NCBI RefSeq assembly: GCF_037023745.1
Contig: NZ_CP146101.1
Coordinates: 186,001 to 250,000, forward strand
Reading direction: 5' to 3'
From: Streptomyces sp. SCSIO 30461
GTDB taxonomy: Bacteria > Actinomycetota > Actinomycetes > Streptomycetales > Streptomycetaceae
DNA length: 64,000 nt
The notes under the pieces were generated by a model, which saw only the letters and a program-made list of their open reading frames with translations, did no database searches and was not told the origin of the DNA. Shown here one piece after another: positions 44,751 through 52,854 of this stretch. The first letter of the stretch is position 1. The number at the start of each line of letters is the position of its first letter. A program made the position numbers and the translations under genes.

Positions 44751-45656
44751 TCAGTCCAGGGTGATCAAGCGCTGGGCGAGGGTCCGGGCTACGGGTGCGA
44801 GGCCGTCGAGGATGTCCCGGGCGTAGGGGGTGTCGGGGCGGGCGGCCAGGTCCTGAACAGCGGTCCAGTGCTCGGCGATGACGTGGAGAGCTTGCCTGGA
44901 TCGCTGGATGCTGTCCCGTCGGTGGACGGCGAACTCCTCGGCACGCTGGTGTGCCTCGGGCCAGATGATGTCTCCCCGTTCGACGAGTTCGGCCAGAGGC
45001 GGGGTGGTGTCGCCATCGGCGAGACGCACGGTGTCGGCATTGATCACATACTGCCGGAGCCGTTCGGTCTCCAGCCGCTCGTCCAGCGCCGCTGTGGCGT
45101 CATCGAGAGTGATCTCGCTCTGGGTGACCCGTTCGGCAAGGTCCGGGGCGTGCTCGCGGAGGCGGTCGTACGTCTCCTGTAGGGCGGCGGCCCGGGCCTT
45201 GCGCTCGGAGACGGTGTTGTAGGCAGTGTCGAGCGGGACGGTGCCGGTGCGGACCTGTTCGGCGAGGTCGGGGGCGTGCTTGAGGACGACGTTGGCGGCG
45301 GAGAGGCGGCTGCGGCTGAGGCCGTGGAGCTTGGCCAGGTCCCGCAGGGAGTGTCCCGAAACGGAACGCATGGCCATCGCGGTAATCATGGCCTGCTGGC
45401 CTTTGCTGATGTGCCGGCGGTACACGTTGTTGGAGAGGATCAGCGCCGTGGGGTTGTTGCCGGTGTAATTGGTGAAGCGGGGTTCAACGCCGGCGATCTC
45501 GCATGCGGCGAGGCGGTTGCGGCCGTCGAGGAGGACGCCGTCGGCGTCGAGGACGATGTCCTTGTGCTGGCCCTCGGCCCTGATGGACTCGGCGAGGTCG
45601 AGCAGCTCGTCCTTGCTGAGCATCGGGAACATGCTGGCGGTGGGGTGGATCTTCAG
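44751..45656 (-). CDS. ParB/Srx-like N-terminal domain protein
   Basis: Protein of about 300 residues with a ParB/sulfiredoxin-like N-terminal domain (FPMLSKDELLDLAESIRAEGQ, VLLDGRNRLAACEIAGVEP) and a helix-turn-helix middle region (SLRDLAKLHGLSRSRLSAANVVLKHAP). Likely a partitioning or regulatory protein of the element. The reading frame extends past the ATG at 45632 to a CTG at 45656, preceded by AAGGAG six bases upstream; the residues from there (LKIHPTASMFPML) match how ParB-like proteins usually begin, so I use CTG. The ATG is the conservative alternative. It follows the relaxase on the same strand. Confidence 0.8.
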   Translation of the reverse strand: MKIHPTASMFPMLSKDELLDLAESIRAEGQHKDIVLDADGVLLDGRNRLAACEIAGVEPRFTNYTGNNPTALILSNNVYRRHISKGQQAMITAMAMRSVSGHSLRDLAKLHGLSRSRLSAANVVLKHAPDLAEQVRTGTVPLDTAYNTVSERKARAAALQETYDRLREHAPDLAERVTQSEITLDDATAALDERLETERLRQYVINADTVRLADGDTTPPLAELVERGDIIWPEAHQRAEEFAVHRRDSIQRSRQALHVIAEHWTAVQDLAARPDTPYARDILDGLAPVARTLAQRLITLD

Positions 45657-45675
45657 GGTGTGCTCCTTGTGGTTG

Positions 45676-47388
45676 TCAGCGCTGTCGGTGGCGCTGGGCG
45701 TTGGGTGTCGCTGCTGCCGTGGTGGGCTGGAGGTTGCGGGCCTGCTGTCCGGCGGGCGTGGGCGCCATGGTCGAGCGGCGGCGGGCGGCTTCGGCTCGGG
45801 CGTTGGGGGCGGGGTTGCGGCTGATGTGCTGGATGCGGGTGATCAGGACGCGGGCAGGTTGGCGGGCGGTGGCGAGCTCGCGCTGGGCGGCGGCCTCCTT
45901 GAGGAGCTGGTGGGGTTTGTGGCCGCCGGCTTCGGCCTCGGCGAGGACGGTGGCGAGGGCCGGCCAGGCGGGGTCGGTGAGGATGTGGTCGGCGTGGTCG
46001 GGGACGGCGGCCCGTACGTCGTGGGCCAGGGTCCGGCGGGCCTGATCACTCGGCCCGCGGGTGGCGAGGCTGTCGACGACGGGCGTGAGGGCTCGGTCTG
46101 CTGCGGCTTGGAGGTGGTGGAGGGTCTGGCGGGCGGCTTCGGCCTGGTGGGCGTGGTTCTTCGCCTCGTGCCAGCGGGCGGCAACGATCGTGGCCCAGAC
46201 GAGGGCGGCCAGCAGGGTCGCCAGGGCGCTGCCGTCGGGGCCGGTGGCGGTGTGGGCGAGGTCCCGGGCCGCCTTGCGTAGGATCGTGGCCGCCTGGTCC
46301 TCAGCGCGGATCTGGGAGCGCTGGGCGCGACCGAATGCCCTTGACGCTGCTCGGAGTTCGGCGTGGAGACGGTTGGGGGCCTTCTGGGCGGTGGCTTCGA
46401 TGAGGTCGCCGAGCGCGGTGATGTGGGCCTGGGCGTGGGTGTCGTCGGCCATCCCCTGGTGGAGGGTGTCGAGGGCGTCGATGGCCTGGTGCCAGGGAGT
46501 GGCGGGCTGATCGCGGCGGGCGGTGGGGTGTTCCTCCGGCGCGGTGGTCTCCAGGCGGGCCTTGAGTTTGGGGATGGTGAGGTCGGGGGCGATCTTGCCG
46601 CCGGGGTGGAAGATCTGTTCGCCGTCCTTGTTGAGGTCGCCGGGGCGGCCGACGGCGTAGCCGAGGAGGTCTCCGGAAGGTCCGCGGCGGGGTTTGACCG
46701 CGATGCCCATGGCTTCGAGGTAGGAGAGGAGTTCTTCCGTGTTGCTGGCGTGGGGGATTGCGGCGCGGATGCGGTCCTGGAGCCAGTCGCGGCTGGTCTG
46801 CTCCCAACCGAGGCGTTCGGCTTTGTGTATCTCGGCCTGGGTGGGCCGGCGTCCGGCGGTGCGGTCGCCCTTCTTCAGTTGGCGCAGGCCGTAGTCGGCT
46901 TCGATCTGGCGGCAGGCGTCGCCGACGCGGATGCCGCTGTCGTGGAGCCGGGGGCGGCGGCCGTCTTCGCGGACGGTGGTGGCGAGGATGTGGATGTGGT
47001 CGTCGGCGTGGCGTACGGCGATCCACCGGCAAGCCAGGTCATCTCCGGGCGGTGCGATGCCGGCGGCCTCGACGATGCGCTGGGCTATGTCGGCCCATTC
47101 CGTGTCGGAGAGGCGGCGATCTTCGGGGGCGGTGCGGACGGGGCAGTGCCAGACGTGGTCGGTGACCTTCCTTCCGAACTCGCTGTTCCGAAGATGGACG
47201 GGCTCGTCGAGGTGGCGGGCCAGCTGGGTGAGGGTGGCGTCCGGGTCACGTCCGGGGTCGGGCATCCCGAGCATCGCGAATCCGGCGACGATGTGCGGGT
47301 CGGTGTGCTCGTCGTGGCGGCCGGGGCCGTAGAGGTAGGCGAGCAAGCCACGGGTGTTGGACCCGGCCGGTTTGATGGCGGCGATCAC
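45676..47388 (-). CDS. relaxase / mobilization nuclease, MobA-VirD2 type
   Basis: Relaxase of 570 residues. The N-terminal HUH nuclease domain contains the metal-binding histidine cluster WIAVRHADDHIHILATTV and a candidate catalytic Tyr near the N terminus in GLLAYLYGPGRHDEH. The C-terminal half is Ala-rich and helical. Relaxases nick oriT and lead the transferred strand into the recipient. Its ATG (47388) overlaps the MobC-like stop by four bases, so the two are translationally coupled. The lack of transfer ATPase nearby fits a mobilizable rather than self-conjugative element. Confidence 0.9.
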   Translation of the reverse strand: MIAAIKPAGSNTRGLLAYLYGPGRHDEHTDPHIVAGFAMLGMPDPGRDPDATLTQLARHLDEPVHLRNSEFGRKVTDHVWHCPVRTAPEDRRLSDTEWADIAQRIVEAAGIAPPGDDLACRWIAVRHADDHIHILATTVREDGRRPRLHDSGIRVGDACRQIEADYGLRQLKKGDRTAGRRPTQAEIHKAERLGWEQTSRDWLQDRIRAAIPHASNTEELLSYLEAMGIAVKPRRGPSGDLLGYAVGRPGDLNKDGEQIFHPGGKIAPDLTIPKLKARLETTAPEEHPTARRDQPATPWHQAIDALDTLHQGMADDTHAQAHITALGDLIEATAQKAPNRLHAELRAASRAFGRAQRSQIRAEDQAATILRKAARDLAHTATGPDGSALATLLAALVWATIVAARWHEAKNHAHQAEAARQTLHHLQAAADRALTPVVDSLATRGPSDQARRTLAHDVRAAVPDHADHILTDPAWPALATVLAEAEAGGHKPHQLLKEAAAQRELATARQPARVLITRIQHISRNPAPNARAEAARRRSTMAPTPAGQQARNLQPTTAAATPNAQRHRQR

Positions 47389-48119
47389 GCGGCCAGGTCC
47401 TTCCTGGATTCGGTCGGTTCGCGCAGGGCCTCGGCGATCAGCTCCAGCAGGCGGTGGAGCTCGTCGAGTCGGTGGCGGATGTCGGGCGGGGTGAGGTCGC
47501 TGTTGAGGGCGCGGGCTATCTGGTTGACGTTGACGCCGATGCGGTTGAGCTCGCGCAGCACTTGTGCGCGGAACATGTGGGTGCGGCGGCGGTCCTCGGA
47601 CAGCGGCAGGTTCGCGGTGAACCGGCCGGTGATGAAGGCAAGGACGATGTCGGCAGCGAAGCCGGATTCCCCCTTGTAGCCGTGCTCGGCAGCACCCTCT
47701 TGGAGGTCGGCGTGCTCGTCGCCGGTGAACCTCAGCGGTCCGACACGGACGGTCCGCTTGGTGCCGGTGAAACGGCGGATCGCCGGCTGCACGTTCTGCA
47801 CCGCTCGCTCGCCGACCGGAGGATCGGCGGCGAGTGCGGGGCGGAGGATCTGCTGCTGGACGGCGTGGAGCCCGTCCGGGTCGGGGCCGCCCTCGGCCCC
47901 GGCCTCCCGGTCCGGCGCCCCCTGGCGCTGGGCCGTCTCCGCCACCCCCGGGGCGGAGACCCCCGAAGACCGGCCTTGAGTCGGACTCGGGGTACTACTG
48001 GCTCCGCCAAGGGCCGTCCGTCCGAACGCGCGCCGCAAACGGTCTCGCATCGTAGGCGACTTCGCCAGCTGCGGCAGCACGTCGGGGGTGTGGTCGGTGT
48101 GGTGGGCTTCGTGCGACAC
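47385..48119 (-). CDS. MobC-like relaxosome accessory protein
   Basis: The C-terminal half (HADLQEGAAEHGYKGESGFAADIV, then LNRIGVNVNQIARALNSD) has the ribbon-helix-helix-like pattern and VNQIARALN motif of MobC/BfmRS-type relaxosome proteins. I use the GTG at 48119 (VSHEAHHTDH; GGAG nine bases upstream), giving 244 residues; the frame is open to a GTG at 48218. A perfect AAAGGAGGTG lies at 48191-48200, but no start in this frame is at the right distance from it, so the true N terminus is uncertain. Confidence 0.72.
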   Translation of the reverse strand: MSHEAHHTDHTPDVLPQLAKSPTMRDRLRRAFGRTALGGASSTPSPTQGRSSGVSAPGVAETAQRQGAPDREAGAEGGPDPDGLHAVQQQILRPALAADPPVGERAVQNVQPAIRRFTGTKRTVRVGPLRFTGDEHADLQEGAAEHGYKGESGFAADIVLAFITGRFTANLPLSEDRRRTHMFRAQVLRELNRIGVNVNQIARALNSDLTPPDIRHRLDELHRLLELIAEALREPTESRKDLAA

Positions 48120-48198
48120 GAACGTGTTCTCCGGGAGGGGCAAGGAGGGCAGGGGGACCAACGGGGAGGGTCTTGTCGCGCCTGAGCAGTCACCTCCT

Positions 48199-48218
48199 TT
48201 ATCCACAGGTGTGGACAA
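48199..48218. promoter_or_regulatory. inverted pair of DnaA-box-like sequences
   Basis: TTATCCACA (48199-48207) facing TGTGGACAA (48210-48218), two bases apart. Both fit the Streptomyces/E. coli DnaA box. They lie between the MobC-like and DUF2637 genes, a plausible place for oriT or an origin. This is inference. Confidence 0.45.
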
Positions 48219-48263
48219 GGGGGCGGCCGACTCTCGGCGGGCCGGCCGTGAGGTTCCGGCCGG

Positions 48264-49013
48264 TCACTGGGGCCGGCAGCCGCTGACCGGGTCGGTTCCG
48301 ACGTCGGGCTCGAATTCGGGCCGGAGGATGTTCATCACTTCGGTCAGCCGTTTGCCGCTGACCGAAAGTCCCTTGTCCCGTATGGCCTGCTGGACGATTG
48401 CCCGTGTGAGGCTGCTCTTTTCGGCGACGGCGATGCGGCCGATCTCCACGAGTTCGTCGAGCGTTGCCCCGGGCGGTCGGCCGCCGCGCGGCTTGCTCTG
48501 CGGAACCAGCTGCTGGGGTTCCGGTTGCTGAACGGAAGTACCGGCCGCCGGTCGAGGTACCTGATCGGGAACGGGGACCGGACGGTCGGCAGGCTCAGCG
48601 ACGAGCTGGTGGATCTGCCGCATCAGGACGCCGAAGGCGAGGAGCGCGGCGGTCGGCGGGACCGCAGCGACCACGTAGTCGAGCCAGTGCACAGTGCGGG
48701 AGTCACCCGCTCCGCTCACGCCCGCCACGTTGAGCGCGATGGAACCGACCGACCCGATGGCGGTGATGGCGATGGCCCATCGATCGGTGACTTGTCGCAG
48801 ACCTGCACGGAGCATGAGCAGCTCGCCCGCGACGATGAAGGCGTCCAGGGTTGCGGGCCACGCCCACCGCCGCGCCGGGGAGCTGCCGAGCCCGTGCTTC
48901 CCGGCGACCTCGGCGAGGTGCGCGTACGAGAGCCAGAAGGCACCGACGGTAAGGGCGACGATGACGCCTCCGGCCGCCGCGAGCGCGTATCGCTCGGTGC
49001 TTTGCTTGGTCAT
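48264..49013 (-). CDS. DUF2637 membrane protein
   Basis: Protein of 249 residues with four TM helices in the N-terminal half (LAAAGGVIVALTVGAFWLSY, WAWPATLDAFIVAGELLML, WAIAITAIGSVGSIALNVAG, YVVAAVPPTAALLAFGVLM), matching DUF2637, a family common on Streptomyces conjugative and integrative elements. The C terminus is a soluble, helical DNA-binding-like segment (TLDELVEIGRIAVAEKSSLTRAIVQQAIRD). Function is unproven; a role in replication, maintenance or transfer is suggested by its company. The ATG at 49013 is preferred over 49133. Confidence 0.85.
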   Translation of the reverse strand: MTKQSTERYALAAAGGVIVALTVGAFWLSYAHLAEVAGKHGLGSSPARRWAWPATLDAFIVAGELLMLRAGLRQVTDRWAIAITAIGSVGSIALNVAGVSGAGDSRTVHWLDYVVAAVPPTAALLAFGVLMRQIHQLVAEPADRPVPVPDQVPRPAAGTSVQQPEPQQLVPQSKPRGGRPPGATLDELVEIGRIAVAEKSSLTRAIVQQAIRDKGLSVSGKRLTEVMNILRPEFEPDVGTDPVSGCRPQ

Positions 49014-49117
49014 GCCCACGCTCCTGTCGCCGTGACGACAAGCTCTGGGGCGGTGCCAGCCGGGGGTGTGGTGATGAGCAAGGAAATCTCCACGAGCTGT
49101 GAGGGCGGGGCGCTTAC

Positions 49118-49145
49118 GCTGCCCCCTCTCCAAGGAGGGGGCAGC
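49118..49145 (-). terminator. hairpin between DnaB-like ATPase and DUF2637 genes
   Basis: Inverted repeat GCTGCCCCCTC (49118-49128) and its complement (49135-49145) with a six-base loop. Its 11-bp GC stem could terminate the ATPase transcript before DUF2637. Confidence 0.6.
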
Positions 49146-49282
49146 GCGTACGCGCCAAGGGTGTGAATGCGCCGTTCGATGGCACGTAGGCGTCTGACCT
49201 GCGGTTTCCCGAGATTCGTACGCGGTGGAGGCGGTGCGTACGCGCCTTCGGCGGTTCGGGGCGCGTACGGCACCGCGTACGG
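49146..49282. repeat. cluster of GCGTACG motifs (possible iterons)
   Basis: Five near-identical GCGTACG-centred motifs at 49146, 49217 (CGTACGCG), 49236, 49263 and 49275, all containing the palindrome CGTACG, just beyond the ATPase gene stop at 49293. The spacing is irregular (71, 19, 27 and 12 bases). Confidence 0.55.
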
Positions 49283-49292
49283 GTCCGCCCGG

Positions 49293-50834
49293 TCAGGACA
49301 CGGCGCTGATGTGGCGGGCGACGGCCTTCCAGCGGGTCGCCTGGCCGCCGCCGGTGCCGCCGCCTGCACCGGTCTCCTGCGTGGCGTGCCCGCTCTTGGT
49401 GAGGTTCTCCAGGCGACGCCTCGCCCTGGCGATGTCCGCCGCGATGGGCTTGTCCTCGCCGGTGATCTGGGTGGCGAGTTGGCGGGCGGTGAGGCCGCTC
49501 GCGCCTGCCTGCCGCAGGAGGGTCAGCGGGTCGAGGCTCGTGTCGACGCGCGAGGTGCCACGGGGGTGGTCGTGGATGACCGGCAGCGGGCCGATCTCGT
49601 CGTTGACGGTCTTGAGATGGTGGAGGTGGACCACCGGGTCTCCGGCCGCGCCGCTGAGGAACAGGACACTTCCCGCGCCTGCGGTGAACCAGGCCGAGCC
49701 GTAGACCTGGTCGAGGACAGGGCGCTGGGTGCGCGAGGCGTCGGGGCCCTGCTTGCGCTGGTGGTGCAGTTCGAGAAGCTCGACGCCGTCGCGAAGGAGC
49801 TGCTGGCGGGCGTTGTTGTACGCGAGGCCGGCCTCGTCGTCAGTGAGCTTGCCGACCACGTCCTTGAGGCTGTCGATCACGACAGTGTCCGCCCCGTGTT
49901 CGGCGGCCAGCTCGGCGAGAAGCTGAGGCTCGGTGTTGAGCGAGGCGGGCAGCGGTCCCGACCAGAAGACCAGGCGCTGGCGCAGGATGTCCCGGTCGGC
50001 CTGGTGCACGACCCGGGTGAAGGCGCGGGCGAGCTGGCTGGGCCGGTCCGCGGCGATGTAGAGGACCTTCTCGCCCTGGCGCACGGGCATGTCCAGGACC
50101 TGGGCGAGCAGGCCGAGGCGAGCAAGGACGATCTGCTGCGCGATCGTCGACTTTCCGACGCCAGGTGGCCCGACGAGCATCAGGCTCTCACCCGAGGCCC
50201 AGGCCGCTTTTCCCGGCGTCCCCCACACGGGATCGGCGGTGGAAGGGGTGTCGGTGACGAAGGACCAGCCGTCCACGGCGTACCTCTGGAGCCGCCCGCC
50301 TGAGCTGCGGCGGGCGCGGTCCGCGGCCTCGCTGAGCGACGCCGCCAGCAGGTTCCGTACCTCGGCGGGGTCGGCTCCCGGTGCGGTGGCACCCTGGAGT
50401 ACGCGGACCGCCGTGGCCTGCAGGACGCGCAGGTCAGCATGGCTGCGGACGATGTCCGCGTAGTACGAGGCGCCCGATCCCACGGCTGCCGAAGCCGCCA
50501 GAGAGTGCAGGTACTGGGGTCCGCCGACCCGCGTGAGGTCGCCCGTGGATTTCAGCTGGTGGGACAGGGCGATCGCGTCGGTCGGCGCGTCCTGCCTGCG
50601 CAGCTCCAGCAGGGCGTGCCAGATCGTGGTGTGCGCGGGCCGGAAGAAGTCGCCGGGCTCCAGCACCTGCCGGACCTCGTCGATGACCGCGCTCTGGAAC
50701 ATGCACGCCCCGAGCACGGCCGTCTCGGCGTCTGAGTCGTGAGGCGGGGTGGCAGAGACGCCGATCGCGTCCTGCGGGCCGGGGTGGGAGTGAGTGAATG
50801 GTGCTTGCCACTGCGGGGTCGTACCCTGGGGCAC
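49293..50834 (-). CDS. DnaB-like N-terminal domain / RecA-fold ATPase, replication-type
   Basis: Protein of 513 residues. The N-terminal part (SDAETAVLGACMFQSAVIDE to ASYYADIVRSH) resembles the DnaB helicase N-terminal domain. The central ATPase has Walker A GPPGVGKSTIAQQ, then LYIAADRPSQLARAFTRVV and VVIDSLKDVV (Walker B region). The C terminus has a winged-helix-like segment (GLTARQLATQITGEDKPIAADIARARR). It is likely the element's replication or plasmid-maintenance protein. The GTG at 50834 has AAGGAAG five bases upstream. It ends next to the GCGTACG cluster. Confidence 0.85.
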   Translation of the reverse strand: MPQGTTPQWQAPFTHSHPGPQDAIGVSATPPHDSDAETAVLGACMFQSAVIDEVRQVLEPGDFFRPAHTTIWHALLELRRQDAPTDAIALSHQLKSTGDLTRVGGPQYLHSLAASAAVGSGASYYADIVRSHADLRVLQATAVRVLQGATAPGADPAEVRNLLAASLSEAADRARRSSGGRLQRYAVDGWSFVTDTPSTADPVWGTPGKAAWASGESLMLVGPPGVGKSTIAQQIVLARLGLLAQVLDMPVRQGEKVLYIAADRPSQLARAFTRVVHQADRDILRQRLVFWSGPLPASLNTEPQLLAELAAEHGADTVVIDSLKDVVGKLTDDEAGLAYNNARQQLLRDGVELLELHHQRKQGPDASRTQRPVLDQVYGSAWFTAGAGSVLFLSGAAGDPVVHLHHLKTVNDEIGPLPVIHDHPRGTSRVDTSLDPLTLLRQAGASGLTARQLATQITGEDKPIAADIARARRRLENLTKSGHATQETGAGGGTGGGQATRWKAVARHISAVS

Positions 50835-50963
50835 AGAGCTTCCTTGTCTCGGGCCGATACGGACTGGCAGGTCCCGGCACCGTGTAGATCGTTTTGGGCG
50901 GTCGTCTTGGGAGTCGCTGCGGCCTTGGTGCTCCAACACCGGGGCCGCTTCTCTGTACGGGTC

Positions 50964-51200
50964 TCAGGCGGCCTTCTCGTACCGCGATCCGGTCATCAGG
51001 TCGGCCAGCCGCGCCGCGCTGTGCGGGCTGATCGTCGTGGTGAATCCGGCGCAGACGCGTCGCAGGGCCTGGGCTCGGGCTTCCTCCTGTCGTGTGGCTT
51101 GAGTCGTCGTGGACGTGGTCGGTGCTGTGCTCGCCTCGGGCAGCAGGCGCACGGGCAGCTCCTTGTGGGCGGTGCGGGGATGGCAGTCCCCGCACCGCAT
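50964..51200 (-). CDS. small Cys-containing hypothetical protein
   Basis: Protein of 78 residues (MRCGDCHPRTAHKELPVRL) with an N-terminal CX2C and later an Arg/Ala-rich helix (QEEARAQALRRVCAGFTTTISPHSAARLADLM). I do not recognise it. It lies between the integrase and the ATPase gene in the same orientation. The flanking DNA contains two similar stretches (50929-50948 and 51238-51258), suggesting a duplicated control region. It could be a small regulator of excision or replication; that is speculative. Confidence 0.5.
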   Translation of the reverse strand: MRCGDCHPRTAHKELPVRLLPEASTAPTTSTTTQATRQEEARAQALRRVCAGFTTTISPHSAARLADLMTGSRYEKAA

Positions 51201-51389
51201 GAGGTCGTCGGGCGGTCGGTTGCATCGCGCTGCTTCCAGGTGCTCCAACACCTGGGGCCGCGCGTGCCGCGCTCACGGACGACTGGCAGGTCATCCGCAC
51301 GCGACGCCCTCAGTTTCCGGAAAATGGCCGGTTGGGCTAACCGGCGATTTCGTGGATAATGCGCCCTCGCCCGAGCCCGTGCCCTGTGG

Positions 51390-52823
51390 TCAGAGCTGGT
51401 TTTGCTCGATGTCGATGCGGTCCCAGTCGAAGACTCCGCTCGGCTTGCTCGACGCGTCGATGACCACGCCGGAGAAGAGGAAGCGGAGCACGGCGTTGCG
51501 CCGCTCGTCCGTCATCTCGTCGGCCTCCCAGGCAGCCCTGGCCCCCGGCCCCGTGAGCCCGTCGAGCAGCTTCACCGGCCGCACGACCATCCGTCGCTGG
51601 GCCTTGGCGATCCGGTCTGTGATCTCCTTGCGCATCGCCCGGTACTCCGCCGTGGAGATCTCCTTGGCGGTCCACATCTGGTTGAGCTCGGCGAGCTGCC
51701 GCTGGTCCGCCTCCACCGCCTCGGTCAGGGCGTTCGTCGGTGTGGCGGAGGCGAGTTGGCCGGAGACCGTGAGTCGGCCGAGCAAATCGATCGCGGCCTC
51801 GGTGACGAACTCCTCCAGCTTCACGGCGGCGATGCGGCGCACGCACTTCTTCTCGTCGTTGCGGCTCTTGCGCGTGCACAGGTACGAGGGCACGGCCCCG
51901 ACCTTCGTGCCCGACATGAGGGTGCCGCAGCGCCTGCACATGACCAGTCCGCGCAGCAGGTAGAAACGGCGCAGTTCCAGGTTGGTCTGGTGGATCGCGG
52001 ACCGGTACTCGCGGCGGGCGCGCACCTCGGCCCAGGTGCCGGCGTCGATGATGGCCGGCCACTTCCCGGCACCGACCTCCTCGCCCTGGTGCATGCGGAT
52101 GCCGGCGACGTGGCGGGAGTCGAGCAGGGCCCGGACCGTGCCCTGGGTCCACTCCTTGCCGTACACGGTCTTGATGTCGCGCTTGTGGAGGACGAGGGCG
52201 ATGGCGACCGGACTCTGGCCCTTGAGGTAGCGGTCGAATACCTCGCGGACGATCTCGGCCTCGTCCTCCCTGACGGTCATGCCGTCGGCCTCGTACCCGT
52301 ATCGCCGCTTGCCCGAGTGCGGCATGCCGGTCTCGGCCCGCTCCGCCAGCGCGGACTTCAGGCGGCGCGAGGTGTCGTCGGAGGAGCGGCAGGCATGGGC
52401 GACCTCGATGCGGAGGATGAAGCGGTCGTCGGGGTCGGAGAGGTTCCGGCGGTTCGCTTCGCCGTGCAGCACGATCTCCTGCTCGTCGGAGACCTGGAGG
52501 AGTTCCTCCAGGTCTCGCGGCTGCCGCATAAGCCGGTCGGGGTGGTACGCGATGATGTGCCGGAACTCGCGGCGCCGGGCGCGTTCGAGGAGCTGGTCCC
52601 AGCCGGGGCGCTTGCGGTTGCGCCGCCAGGCGGATCGGCTGTTGTCGACGAAAACGTGGGCGGGGTCGATGGCCAGGCCGCGCCGTTCGGCGATCTCTCG
52701 GCAGATACGTTCCTGCCGGTCGACGCCGGTCTGGTCGTCATCGTCGGCCTGGGATATTCGGCAGTACAGGGCGGCCGGTTCACCTGGGGTGATGGTCGGC
52801 TCTCGGCGTTTGGGGCGGGGCAT
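51390..52823 (-). CDS. large serine recombinase (integrase) of the element
   Basis: Large serine integrase of 477 residues. The N-terminal resolvase domain has the catalytic Ser24 in LYCRISQADDDD, followed by RNRKRPGWDQLLERARRREFRHIIAYHPDRLMR. The recombinase domain includes PHSGKRRYGYEADGMTVREDEAEIVREVFDRYL. A zinc ribbon (LVMCRRCGTLMSG, then KKCVRR) and a coiled-coil C terminus follow. Enzymes of this type integrate attP into attB without a host factor and need a directionality factor to excise. The gene begins 29 bases from attR and reads away from it, the typical position. Confidence 0.95.
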   Translation of the reverse strand: MPRPKRREPTITPGEPAALYCRISQADDDDQTGVDRQERICREIAERRGLAIDPAHVFVDNSRSAWRRNRKRPGWDQLLERARRREFRHIIAYHPDRLMRQPRDLEELLQVSDEQEIVLHGEANRRNLSDPDDRFILRIEVAHACRSSDDTSRRLKSALAERAETGMPHSGKRRYGYEADGMTVREDEAEIVREVFDRYLKGQSPVAIALVLHKRDIKTVYGKEWTQGTVRALLDSRHVAGIRMHQGEEVGAGKWPAIIDAGTWAEVRARREYRSAIHQTNLELRRFYLLRGLVMCRRCGTLMSGTKVGAVPSYLCTRKSRNDEKKCVRRIAAVKLEEFVTEAAIDLLGRLTVSGQLASATPTNALTEAVEADQRQLAELNQMWTAKEISTAEYRAMRKEITDRIAKAQRRMVVRPVKLLDGLTGPGARAAWEADEMTDERRNAVLRFLFSGVVIDASSKPSGVFDWDRIDIEQNQL

Positions 52824-52851
52824 GGCACCGATGGTATGAGCATGGGTTGGG

Positions 52852-52854
52852 CTC
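52852..52854. other. attR crossover
   Basis: The junction between element DNA (ending TGAGCATGGGTTGGG) and the LLM gene (continuing CTCGCCCAACTTCCGGCACC) has a shared CTC at 52852-52854. The equivalent CTC occurs at attL1 and attL2. The two-base overlap is probably TC or CT, within CTC. Confidence 0.75.

Larger units (their letters stand above)
28258..52853. mobile_element. serine-integrase integrative and mobilizable element, about 24.6 kb
   Basis: Bounded by attL2 (28257-28259) and attR (52852-52854), both inside LLM-class oxidoreductase gene sequence. The integrase gene sits 29 bases from attR, transcribed away from it. A MobA-like relaxase, a MobC-like protein, a ParB-domain protein, DUF2637 and a DnaB-like ATPase form the transfer and replication block; no conjugative ATPase (TraB/FtsK type) or coupling protein is seen, so mobilization would need a helper. 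Cargo is a kinase/hydrolase module, a spare LLM gene, a glycosylation-type cluster and an HTH/deformylase pair. Lower codon bias in 28.3-34.9 kb suggests the cargo came from several sources. Confidence 0.85.

Noticed and set aside
28306..52853. Self-transmissible conjugative element (AICE-like)
   Set aside because: There is a relaxase and a MobC-like gene, but no FtsK/TraB-type DNA translocase or coupling protein is seen, so mobilizable is the safer description.
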